DNA of 64,000 nucleotides, taken from positions 1-64,000 of the forward strand of contig JBAOIN010000009.1 in assembly GCA_037045455.1 (NCBI GenBank). Direction: 5' to 3'. Both the position numbers and the translations under genes were made by a program. A model generated the notes under the pieces. That model saw only the letters and a program-made list of their open reading frames with translations. It was not told the DNA's origin and searched no databases. Every line of letters starts with the position of its first letter. Within the stretch, counting starts at the first letter, position 1. This DNA is from JADKAV01 sp037045455. Its GTDB lineage: Bacteria; Actinomycetota; Actinomycetes; S36-B12; UBA10799. Positions 56,753 to 64,000 of the stretch are shown here, piece after piece.

Positions 56753-57874
56753 GTGGAGATGCTGGACGCGTTGCTGGAGTTCCTCGCCATCCCGTCAGTC
56801 GGTGGCACGACGGCAGAGACCGACGCCCAGACGTGGGTAGCCGACACGATGCGTTCGTGGAACTGGGACGTCGAGGTCTGGCAGGACGACCCCATGGCCT
56901 TTGCCGACCATCCCGACTTTCCAGGCATGGAGGTGCCCCGCGCGCAAGTGACCGGTGTGATCGGCCGGCCGCGTGGCAGTACCGGGCGGCGCCTGATCCT
57001 CGGCCACACTGACGTGGTCCCAGGCGGCCCGGCGCCGCGCTGGGAGGGCGAGCGCGTGATCGGGCGCGGCAGCGTGGACATGAAGAGCGGCATGGTCGCG
57101 GGTATGTTCGCTGCGCGGGAAGCCGGCGGCGACGTCGCGGTCTGCGCGGTGAGCGGCGAGGAGGACGGGGGCATCGGGGCCTTCCTTGCGCTGCAGCACG
57201 GACTGACCGCTGCGCAGTGCGTGATCCCGGAACCCACCGGCCTCACGATCATGCCCGCCAATGCGGGCAGTCTGACGTTCCGCGTGACGCTGCCCGGAGT
57301 CTCGGCGCATGGGGCGCGACGGTGGGACGGGCACAACGCACTCGAGGCGGTTCCCGAGGTTCTACAGCGTCTGCGCGACCTGGAGACCCAGCGCAATACC
57401 GATGTTCCCGAGGTGTTGAGTTCCTGGCCGATCGCCTACCCCATCAGCGTCGGTCGCATCCACGGTGGCGACTGGCCCTCCACCGTGATGGCGCAGGTGA
57501 GTCTCGAGGGCCGCTACGGCGTGGCGCTGGGTGAGACCAACGCTGACGCGATGACAGCGTTCGAGAAGGCGCTGGCCGGCACCGGCGCGCAGGTGGAGTG
57601 GTTCGGAGGCCGGTTCGCCAGTGCCGCGCTACCGAGCGATGATCCGCTGATCGCGCAGTTGCAGACTGCGCACGCGGAGGTGGCCGGCAACCCCCCGGCG
57701 GTCATCGGGGGCACGTACGGTTCGGACCTGCGGCAACTGATCCGCGCCGGAATCGCCTGCGTGCAGTACGGCCCGGGCGATGCGGCCTTGGCCCACAGCG
57801 AGGACGAGGAAGTGGCCGTGGCCGACGTGTTTCAGTGCCGGGAGGTGCTGCAGCGGTGGCTGCAGGGTGCTTGA
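56753..57874 (+). CDS. M20-family metallopeptidase/deacylase
   Basis: 373 residues. Metal ligands lie in ILGHTDVVPGG, GRGSVDMKSGMVAG and AVSGEEDGG, and the late His is in ALAHSEDEEV. A dimerisation domain (residues 165-280) interrupts the catalytic one. This is the DapE/ArgE/CPG2 superfamily, and the substrate is unassigned. GTG 56753 follows CACGCT by 7 nt, and ATG 56759 is possible. Its last codons form the start of the 81-bp tandem repeat. Confidence 0.87.
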   Translation: MEMLDALLEFLAIPSVGGTTAETDAQTWVADTMRSWNWDVEVWQDDPMAFADHPDFPGMEVPRAQVTGVIGRPRGSTGRRLILGHTDVVPGGPAPRWEGERVIGRGSVDMKSGMVAGMFAAREAGGDVAVCAVSGEEDGGIGAFLALQHGLTAAQCVIPEPTGLTIMPANAGSLTFRVTLPGVSAHGARRWDGHNALEAVPEVLQRLRDLETQRNTDVPEVLSSWPIAYPISVGRIHGGDWPSTVMAQVSLEGRYGVALGETNADAMTAFEKALAGTGAQVEWFGGRFASAALPSDDPLIAQLQTAHAEVAGNPPAVIGGTYGSDLRQLIRAGIACVQYGPGDAALAHSEDEEVAVADVFQCREVLQRWLQGA

Positions 57875-58097
57875 ACCGCGGTCCGCTTTGTGGCACAGCG
57901 ACCAGTCTCTGGTCTGTCAGTCACAAACCCCCAGTCCTGGCTGCAGGGCGCCTGAGCCGCGCACCGCTTTGTGACACAGCGACCAGTCTCTGGTCTGTCA
58001 GTCACAAACCCCCAGTCCTGGCTGCAGGGCGCCTGAGCCGCGCACCGCTTTGTGACACAGCGACCAGTCTCTGGTCTGTCAGTCACAAACCCCCAGC
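57857..58097. repeat. Three tandem copies of an 81-bp hairpin repeat
   Basis: Units begin at 57857, 57938 and 58019. Each carries TTTGTGACACAGCGACCAG, TCT, CTGGTCTGTCAGTCACAAA, a near-perfect hairpin. Copies 2 and 3 look almost identical. Copy 1 differs more and includes the stop codon of the M20 gene. Confidence 0.92.
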
Positions 58098-58108
58098 GGT
58101 GGCCTCGA

Positions 58109-58114
58109 TAGCGT
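58109..58114 (+). promoter_or_regulatory. -10 element (TAGCGT) upstream of the P-type ATPase gene
   Basis: TAGCGT ends 7 nt before an ATC codon at 58122, the position where other genes here have ATG or GTG. Confidence 0.5.
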
Positions 58115-58121
58115 TGGACGC

Positions 58122-60380
58122 ATCGAAACCCTCCCCGGACTGACCACAACTGAAGTCCGCGAGCGCATCGCCGCGGGCCAGGTCAACAACATCCGTGACA
58201 CCGGCAGCCGCAGCCTCGCAAGCATCCTGCGCAGCAACACACTGACGTGGTTCAACGCCCTGATCGGGACCCTGTGGATGGCCATGATCCTGGTGGCGCC
58301 GTGGCAGGACTCGCTGTTCGGCTTCGTCATCGTCTTCAACACGTTGATCGGAACCGTGCAGGAGTATCGCAGCGCCCGCACGCTGGCCAAGTTGTCCGTA
58401 CTCAACGAAGCGCAGCCGGTGGTGGTGCGCGACGGACAGGAACGCAGCATCTCCGTGCGGGAACTCGTCGTCGACGACCTCGTGCTCGTGCGCGCGGGCG
58501 ACCAGATCGCGGTGGACGCGACCGTGCTCGAGGAATCCGGCCTGGAGGTCGACGAGAGCTTGCTGACGGGCGAGGCCGATCCGGTCGACAAGGATTCCGG
58601 CGACGAGTTGCTGTCCGGCTCGTTCGTCGTGGCCGGGTCGGGACGCATGCGGGTAACCCGGGTCGGGTCCGAATCGTTCGCGGGACGACTCACCTTGCAG
58701 GCGCGCAAGTTTCAGACGACCACGTCGGAACTGCGCGACTCGATCAACCGGTTCATCCGCTACGTCAGCATGGCGCTGATCCCTGTCGGGGCGCTGCTCA
58801 CGTGGAGCCAGCTGCAGGCCGACCAGACCCTCAAGGAGGCCGTCCGGGGTGCGATCGCCGGCGTCGTCACGATGGTGCCGGAGGGGCTGGTGCTGCTGAC
58901 CAGCATCGCGATGGCGGTGGGCGTCATGCGGCTCGCTCGTCGGCAGGCGTTGGTGCAGGACATGCCGGCTGTCGAAACCCTGGCCCGCGTCGATGTGGTG
59001 TGCGTCGACAAGACCGGAACGCTGACCGCGCCGGGAATGCGGGTCCAAGAGGTCGTTGCGCTTCAGGGCGACATCTCGACGCCGCTGGCCGCGCTGGCCG
59101 CGGCCGAGGAGAATCCGAACCCGACGATGCAGGCGTTGGCTGAGCATTGCGGCTCGGGGCCTGCTGCCACTGACACCGTCCCCTTCTCATCCGCGCGCAA
59201 GTGGTCGGCCGCGGAACTCGACGGACGGTGGTGGGTGATCGGCGCTCCCGACGTCCTTGACGCCAGCGTAGACGTGAGCCGGTGGGCGAATACGGGCGCA
59301 CGTGTGTTGTTGCTGGCCGGTGCTGATGGGCGGGTTTCCGTGGACGATCTGCCGTCACTGACACCCGCCGGGCTCGTGGTCATCAACCAGCAGTTGCGCG
59401 ACGACGCCGCCCAGACTGTCTCGTACTTCCTTGAGCAGGACGTCACATTGAAAGTCATCTCCGGTGACGATGCCGGAACCGTGGGGGCGATCGCCGAGCA
59501 AGCCGGTATTCCCCGCGCAGACCATCCCGTCGATGCCCGGCAGCAGGACCCGGTTGCGACGATCGAAGCGGCGTCGGTGTTCGGACGCGTCAACCCCGAC
59601 CAGAAGCAGGACATGGTCGATGCTCTGCGCCGGGACGGCCACACCGTGGCCATGACCGGGGACGGTGTCAACGACGTGCTGGCGCTCAAGCGTGCCGATC
59701 TGGGTATCGCCATGGGCTCGGGCTCGGCTGCCACGCGTGCGGTCGCGCAGATCGTGCTCATGGACAGCAAATGGTCGAGCCTGCCGGCGGTGGTCGCTGA
59801 GGGCCGGCGAATCCTCGGCAACATCGAACGAGTCTCCGCCGTGTTCCTGACGAAGAGCATGTATGCATTGCTGCTGGCCGTGATCGTGGGGTTCACCGCG
59901 GTTCCGTTCCCGTTCCTGCCCCGGCACCTCACACTGATCAGCGCGTTGACGATCGGCATTCCTGGCTTCTTCTTGGCGTTGATGCCCAACGGCGAGCGGT
60001 TCCGGCCTGGCTTCTTCCGGCGGGTCATGGTCTTCGCGGTGCCGTGCGGCGCCATCGCCGCCGCAACCGCCTACCTCGCCTACTACTCCGAACTCGCCCT
60101 CGGCGGGATCGACGAGGCCCGCACGGACGCGACCATCGCGCTGTTCATGGTGACCATCACGGTGCTCGCGGTGTCCGCCCGGCCGATGAACCCGATCCGG
60201 GCCGGCATCGTCCTGACCATGATCGGCGCGTTCCTGCTCGTGCTCTTCGTGCCTCCGTTGTCGGATCTATTCGCGCTGAGCATCAGTCCGGACCCGGAGG
60301 GCTTGGTAACGCTGGCCGTGGGTGCCATCGGCGCTGCGCTGATCCTGGTGACCTCGCGGGTGGTGCGGCGCTGGCAATAG
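58122..60380 (+). CDS. P-type cation ATPase, CtpE-like
   Basis: About 752 residues. Phosphorylation motif CVDKTGTLT, actuator TGEADP, PEGLVLLTS in helix 4 (typical of CtpE-type Ca transporters) and the hinge MTGDGVNDVLALKRADLG. A conserved N-terminus (GLTTTEVRERIAAGQVNNI) lies upstream of the first ATG (58278) with no ATG, GTG or TTG after the in-frame TGA at 58053. The start is therefore ATC 58122, CTG 58140 or hidden by a sequence error. Calcium specificity is inferred from CtpE. Confidence 0.88.
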   Translation: METLPGLTTTEVRERIAAGQVNNIRDTGSRSLASILRSNTLTWFNALIGTLWMAMILVAPWQDSLFGFVIVFNTLIGTVQEYRSARTLAKLSVLNEAQPVVVRDGQERSISVRELVVDDLVLVRAGDQIAVDATVLEESGLEVDESLLTGEADPVDKDSGDELLSGSFVVAGSGRMRVTRVGSESFAGRLTLQARKFQTTTSELRDSINRFIRYVSMALIPVGALLTWSQLQADQTLKEAVRGAIAGVVTMVPEGLVLLTSIAMAVGVMRLARRQALVQDMPAVETLARVDVVCVDKTGTLTAPGMRVQEVVALQGDISTPLAALAAAEENPNPTMQALAEHCGSGPAATDTVPFSSARKWSAAELDGRWWVIGAPDVLDASVDVSRWANTGARVLLLAGADGRVSVDDLPSLTPAGLVVINQQLRDDAAQTVSYFLEQDVTLKVISGDDAGTVGAIAEQAGIPRADHPVDARQQDPVATIEAASVFGRVNPDQKQDMVDALRRDGHTVAMTGDGVNDVLALKRADLGIAMGSGSAATRAVAQIVLMDSKWSSLPAVVAEGRRILGNIERVSAVFLTKSMYALLLAVIVGFTAVPFPFLPRHLTLISALTIGIPGFFLALMPNGERFRPGFFRRVMVFAVPCGAIAAATAYLAYYSELALGGIDEARTDATIALFMVTITVLAVSARPMNPIRAGIVLTMIGAFLLVLFVPPLSDLFALSISPDPEGLVTLAVGAIGAALILVTSRVVRRWQ

Positions 60381-60433
60381 GTGTGCGGTTCGCTGGATGT
60401 TGCTGCCCAGACACGTGCCCGACCCGGAACGGC

Positions 60434-60690
60434 CGATCCTTGAGCATTCCGGGCATCGGTTATGGAAGTACTGATTAACGCTGTTCCGAGCGAAACGCGG
60501 CTGAGGGTGCGAGATGCAAGCCCCACATCGTGGGTCATAGCAGCGCTATGGCGCTAGATGCGGGGTGAAGCAGATTGCGCGCTCAGGCACGTTGCAGCCG
60601 GGGCATGGTTAATCAGTGGTTCCTTAGCCCTACGGACAGGTTTTTGGCGCCCGGAACACTAACCGATGCCCGGAGTGCTAACCGATTGCG
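60434..60690. repeat. Family A repeat, copy 7, split by an insertion
   Basis: The left part (GATCCTTGAGCATTCCGGG, CATCGGTTA) ends at 60462. The right part resumes at 60624 (TTAGCCCTACGG, ACACTAACCGATGCCCGG, GTGCTAACCGATTGCG). Without the insert the two parts form a normal copy. The 412-bp space 60381-60792 holds only this element and the sirtuin promoter. Confidence 0.85.
60463..60623. mobile_element. 161-bp MITE-like element with terminal inverted repeats
   Basis: The ends GGAAGTACTGATTAAC (60464-60479) and GTTAATCAGTGGTTCC (60608-60623) are inverted repeats with two mismatches in 16. The 3-bp sequence TTA flanks both sides (60460-60462, 60624-60626) as a target duplication. There is no coding capacity for a transposase, so it would be non-autonomous. 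Confidence 0.75.
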
Positions 60691-60780
60691 ACGTCGCCCG
60701 CGGGCGTGCTCTGCCACCGCGTGTCTCCGTCGAGCAAGTTCGCCGCCAGCGCAGGCCCTTGCCGTCCACTGTCACAGACA

Positions 60781-60786
60781 TAGCCT
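60781..60786 (+). promoter_or_regulatory. -10 element (TAGCCT) of a leaderless transcript
   Basis: TAGCCT ends 6 nt before GTG 60793. Confidence 0.6.
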
Positions 60787-60792
60787 GGTTGC

Positions 60793-61524
60793 GTGGCTGA
60801 CATCGACGACCTGACGGAGTTGTGGGCCCGCAGCGAACGTGTCGTCGTTCTGAGCGGTGCTGGCATGAGCACCGATTCCGGGATTCCAGACTTCCGGGGG
60901 CCGAGCGGACTGTGGACCAAGGACCCGAGTGCGCAGGCAATGTTCGACATCGATGCGTACATGCACGATCCGGATGTCCGGCGCCGCGCGTGGGTGGGCC
61001 GGCGCGAGCATCCCGCCTGGGCCGCGGAGCCTAACGCCGCACACGGGGCCCTAACTGATCTGCAGAGAGGCGGCAGACTCGGACCGATCATCACGCAGAA
61101 CATCGACGGCCTGCACCAACTGGCGGGGGCGGACCCGGTACTGGAGTTGCACGGCACCATCTGGGACACGGTGTGCATGGCTTGTGGCGCGATCAGCCCG
61201 ACGCTGGACACGTTGGAGCGGTCCGAGGACGACCCACGCTGCCTGCACTGCGGCGGCATTCTCAAGACGGCAACGATCTCGTTCGGGCAGCGACTCGATG
61301 CCGAGGTCCTTGATCAGGCCATCACCGCCGCCCGGACAGCCGACCTGCTGGTCGCGGTGGGTACAACTCTGCAAGTCATGCCCGCCGCGGCACTTGCTGA
61401 CATGGCAGCTCACCTCGCGATCGTCAACGCCGACCCCACGCCGTACGACGCGCAGGCGGATGCCGTTGTGCGCGAGCCCATCGGTTCGGTCCTGCCGGAG
61501 GTGCGCGACGGCTTGCTCGGCTGA
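60793..61524 (+). CDS. cobB: NAD-dependent protein deacetylase (sirtuin)
   Basis: 243 residues. NAD-binding GAGMSTDSGIPDFRG, TQNIDGLHQLAG and the catalytic His in LELHGTIWDT. The zinc site is CMACG...CLHCG. VAVGTTLQVMPAA and IVNADPTPYD complete the Rossmann fold. It removes acetyl or acyl groups from protein lysines. AcuC in the same window is a second, zinc-dependent deacetylase. Confidence 0.95.
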   Translation: MADIDDLTELWARSERVVVLSGAGMSTDSGIPDFRGPSGLWTKDPSAQAMFDIDAYMHDPDVRRRAWVGRREHPAWAAEPNAAHGALTDLQRGGRLGPIITQNIDGLHQLAGADPVLELHGTIWDTVCMACGAISPTLDTLERSEDDPRCLHCGGILKTATISFGQRLDAEVLDQAITAARTADLLVAVGTTLQVMPAAALADMAAHLAIVNADPTPYDAQADAVVREPIGSVLPEVRDGLLG

Positions 61525-61557
61525 GATCCGCGCACGACCGCCTGCGACCATGGACTC

Positions 61558-62397
61558 ATGACCCTCCTGCACACCAGCCGTGGCGATTTCGAGAGCATCA
61601 TCGAGGGTCCGGAGGGTGCACCTCTGGTGGTGCTACTGCACGGGTTCCCTGAGCTCAACGTCTCGTGGCGGCACCAGATCCCTGCGTTGGTCGACGCCGG
61701 CTATCGCGTCCTGGCGCCCAACCAGCGCGGCTACTCGGGTTCCGTGCGGGACGGGTCGTACGCGACCAAGGACCTGGCAAAGGATGTCGTCGCCATGGTG
61801 GACGCACTCGACGCGCAGCGCGCGGTGATCGTGGGCCACGACTGGGGCGGCGGCGTGGCGTGGACGGTGGCGCACTTCTTCCCCGAGCGGGTGGACCGGC
61901 TGATCGCGCTCAACTGCCCGCCACCGGTCGTGCTGGCCCACGAGATCGCCACCAACCCCGCCCAGTTGCTGAAGTCCTGGTACATGTTCTTCTTCCAGCT
62001 GCCCGTGCTGCCCGAACGGTTCCTGAGCACGCACATGCCCGGACCGCTGGTGGGCGGGTCGTACAACCGGAAGGCCTGGACGGCCGAATCCCTGGCCCCC
62101 TATGAGGCGGCCTTCGCCACGCCGGCAGACGCCAAGGGAGCGGTGAACTGGTACCGCGGCGCGTTGCGCCACCCCGCGCGCAACGCCCCCAAAATCAGCC
62201 TTCCCATCTTGATCATCTGGGGCGTGCAGGACCAGTTCCTGAGCCTCGGGATGATCTCGCCACAATCCCTGCGCCGGGCACTGGCCTTCGGCAACGAGCC
62301 GACCGTCGTGCTGGTGGAAGAGGCTGGGCACTTCGTGCAGAACGAGGCGCCGGAACAGGTTACGGCTGCGATGCTCAACTGGCTGGGACCGGCCTGA
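61558..62397 (+). CDS. Alpha/beta hydrolase, epoxide-hydrolase-like
   Basis: 279 residues. LLHGFPELNVSWRHQIPAL is the oxyanion region with HGFP, and VGHDWGGGVAWTVA has Asp as nucleophile (GHDWGG), as in epoxide hydrolases and haloalkane dehalogenases. The acid is in WGVQDQFLS and the His in EEAGHFVQNE. A cap domain lies between. The start ATG follows GACCAT by 6 nt. Confidence 0.9.
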   Translation: MTLLHTSRGDFESIIEGPEGAPLVVLLHGFPELNVSWRHQIPALVDAGYRVLAPNQRGYSGSVRDGSYATKDLAKDVVAMVDALDAQRAVIVGHDWGGGVAWTVAHFFPERVDRLIALNCPPPVVLAHEIATNPAQLLKSWYMFFFQLPVLPERFLSTHMPGPLVGGSYNRKAWTAESLAPYEAAFATPADAKGAVNWYRGALRHPARNAPKISLPILIIWGVQDQFLSLGMISPQSLRRALAFGNEPTVVLVEEAGHFVQNEAPEQVTAAMLNWLGPA

Positions 62398-62423
62398 GCT
62401 GCGGAAGAGGATCCCCCCGGATC

Positions 62424-62485
62424 CGTGCAGGTTCAGGTCGCGAAAACCGCAACGTGGAGCTTCACGTCCGGCCCGAACCTGCACG
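62424..62485. repeat. Inverted repeat (CGTGCAGGTTC type)
   Basis: CGTGCAGGTTC (62424-62434) and GAACCTGCACG (62475-62485) are perfect complements with an inner ACGTG/CACGT pair. GTGCAGGCTC is repeated twice at about 47346-47375. It lies between convergent genes. Confidence 0.7.
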
Positions 62486-62568
62486 CCTTCCTCAAGGCTG
62501 CACGGACGCCTGTTTGGAACCGACTGGTCACTGCCGGCTGCGTTCATTCGCAGGCTCGCCACTTCGCC

Positions 62569-62601
62569 GGCGAGGATTCACGGAAGTGGCGAGGATTCAC
62601 G
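62569..62601. repeat. Direct repeat of the last codons of the DUF255 gene
   Basis: GGCGAGGATTCACG occurs at 62569-62582 (just past and across the stop codon) and again at 62588-62601 (coding). Confidence 0.6.
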
Positions 62602-64000
62602 CACCCGCAACTGCCCGGCCAGAACCTCGGGATCAGAGGTGGGGGCGTCACACACAAAACCGCGACACACGTAGACGACACCGGGCGGCCGGCCTTCCAG
62701 CAGTGGGCCAGCCAACGCAACCACAGCCCCGGGTCGGGTTGAGGCGAGCGCCAAGCGGTGCAATGCCGGCTCAGCCACGGCCACCTCGACCGGCCCGTCC
62801 AGCGCGGCTTCCAGCACGCTCAACCCGTGGCCCCAGAAGTGCGGGTGGTCAGCGAGTTCCGCGGCCCGGCTTAGCATCTGCAGTGCAGCGTCATTCGGCT
62901 CGCCGCGCCACGCAGCGGCGGTCAGCACCGCCTCCGCCGCCAGACTCCAGCCGGACGGGGTCGCGTTGTCCGACATGTCCACGGTGCCGCCAGGAAGGTC
63001 TTCGGCGACCGTGTCCCGTTGGGGTTCAACGAACCGTCGCACCAGTTCGTCCACCAGTTCACAGCCGCGCGCGCCATCACCACCGACCACCCCGGCCAGC
63101 GTGAACTCCGCAAGCGCCAGTGCCGCGTAGTCCTCCAGCACCCCGAGCGCGCCACCGCGCACGCCGTCACGCGACACCCGGTAGACCTGATCGTCGACAT
63201 GGATCCGCCACAGCAGATCACGACAGGTGACCGCGGCGTCGATCCACTCCGGGCGGTCCAGCAGTGCGCCGGCTTCGGCAAGCGACTGCACAGCCCAGGC
63301 GTTCCACGCCAGCACCACCTTGTCGTCACGGGCGGGCCGCGGGCGTTGTGCCCTCAACTCCCGCAGCTGATCCCGGGGCCACTCCCCCTGTGGACGCACG
63401 ATGACCGACATCCCGTGCTCGAACGTGCCGGCATCCGTCACACCCAGCATCGCCGGATCGCCGCCCGCCGCCCGGATCTGCTCCGGCGTCCAGACGTAGT
63501 ACGCGCCCTCGCTACCTTCCGAGTCGGCGTCCAGGGAGGCGGCGAAGGCACCCTCCGGCGTCCGCAACTCCCTGAGCAGGAACTCCGCGGTCTGTTCCAC
63601 AACCGAGCGGGCCAGAGGCGAGCCGCTCTCCCGCCACCAGTGCAGATACACCCGCAGCAACAACGCGTTGTCGTAGAGCATCTTCTCGAAGTGCGGGATC
63701 AGCCAGCGCGAGTCGACGCTATAGCGACAGAAGCCACCGCCGACCTGGTCGTACATGCCGCCCGCGGCCATCGCCGTCAGAGTGTTCTCCACCATTGCCA
63801 AAGCTGACCCATCCCCGGTACGCGCGTGGTGGCGCAACAGGAACTCGTGGACCATCGGTTGCGGAAACTTCGGTGCCCGGCCGAATCCACCCCACTGCGG
63901 GTCGAACAGCTCCGCGAGCCGGCGCATGGCGGCTTCGGAGGTCGCTTCGGACACGGGTCGTTCATCGGGCATTGTCTGGGCCAGATGTTCCGCTATAGCC
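62578..64000 (-). CDS. DUF255/thioredoxin-domain protein, C-terminal part
   Basis: Partial: the reading frame continues beyond 64000, and the N-terminal thioredoxin-like domain is outside the window. The visible part is the (alpha/alpha)6 barrel of the YyaL/SSP411 family: DPQWGGFGRAPKFPQPM, MAAGGMYDQVGGGFCRYSVD, WLIPHFEKMLYDNALLL, SLDADSEGSEGAYYVWTPEQ and KVVLAWNAWAVQSLAEAG. Family function is uncertain. The C-terminus carries a TPxGVVYVCRGFVC-like segment. Confidence 0.92.
   Translation of the reverse strand, partial: AIAEHLAQTMPDERPVSEATSEAAMRRLAELFDPQWGGFGRAPKFPQPMVHEFLLRHHARTGDGSALAMVENTLTAMAAGGMYDQVGGGFCRYSVDSRWLIPHFEKMLYDNALLLRVYLHWWRESGSPLARSVVEQTAEFLLRELRTPEGAFAASLDADSEGSEGAYYVWTPEQIRAAGGDPAMLGVTDAGTFEHGMSVIVRPQGEWPRDQLRELRAQRPRPARDDKVVLAWNAWAVQSLAEAGALLDRPEWIDAAVTCRDLLWRIHVDDQVYRVSRDGVRGGALGVLEDYAALALAEFTLAGVVGGDGARGCELVDELVRRFVEPQRDTVAEDLPGGTVDMSDNATPSGWSLAAEAVLTAAAWRGEPNDAALQMLSRAAELADHPHFWGHGLSVLEAALDGPVEVAVAEPALHRLALASTRPGAVVALAGPLLEGRPPGVVYVCRGFVCDAPTSDPEVLAGQLRVRESSPLP

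Noticed and set aside
57857..58097. CRISPR array
   Set aside because: The 81-bp units abut directly without variable spacers, and no cas gene is near.
60381..60792. Hidden small gene or RNA gene in the 412-bp gap
   Set aside because: The sequence is accounted for by a split family A repeat, a 161-bp insertion and a promoter. No tRNA-like fold or credible open frame was seen.

Overview
The window is GC-rich chromosomal DNA from an actinobacterium. The support is the gene content and order: rex-hemA-hemC-hemD-hemB; radA-disA-(membrane protein)-mutY-clpC, which matches the order I know from mycobacteria; the 32-residue ribosomal protein bS22; and DUF2510, DUF4333 and DUF3054 proteins. Initiation also fits. 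At least eighteen genes start 6-8 nt (nearly always 6 or 7) after a TANNNT hexamer with no Shine-Dalgarno sequence, the signature of leaderless mRNAs. I cannot name a genus. I saw no tRNA, rRNA, CRISPR, prophage or transposase gene.

Layout. 1-7.9 kb: thiolase, lipoprotein, DUF2510 protein, a coupled PLP-lyase/FGGY-kinase operon, DUF309 and membrane proteins. 7.9-11.4 kb: a thiamine ABC transporter (thiB-thiP-thiQ) under a TPP riboswitch. 11.5-18.1 kb: PQ-loop transporter, FtsX-type permease, OatA-like acyltransferase and a secreted beta-propeller protein. 18.3-24.4 kb: two DUF4333 proteins and the rex/haem operon, in which consecutive genes overlap by a few bases. 24.6-28.2 kb: thioredoxin-fold protein, AMP-dependent ligase, HAD phosphatase and PlsC-like acyltransferase. 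28.2-33.2 kb: epimerase, bS22, AcuC, ProC, proline dehydrogenase and a TetR regulator. 33.3-36.6 kb: lipoprotein, TIM-barrel isomerase, Ppx/GppA and a Cys-rich protein. 36.7-43.9 kb: radA, disA, a winged-helix protein, a membrane protein, mutY and clpC. 44-54.7 kb: DUF1801, GH63-like glucosidase, CrcB pair, L,D-transpeptidase, membrane glycosyltransferase-like protein, Sua5, alcohol dehydrogenase and FUSC protein. 54.8-64 kb: YdeI and winged-helix genes behind terC with a manganese (yybP-ykoY) riboswitch, M20 peptidase, CtpE-like P-type ATPase, sirtuin, epoxide-hydrolase-like protein, and the C-terminal part of a DUF255 protein running off the end.

Two features cut across the whole window. 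First, intergenic spaces are full of large inverted-repeat elements in several sequence families. The main one (seven full-length copies plus a short one) has four copies of a CGGTGAGC/CGGTTAGC-like core in a double-tier palindrome. One copy has changed both stem strands together, and another is split by a 161-bp element with terminal inverted repeats and a 3-bp target duplication. Second, nine genes, including the normally essential hemB and clpC, carry single-base frameshifts, mostly one extra base and often in short homopolymers. This looks more like consensus sequencing error than real decay, so I annotate those genes at full span.
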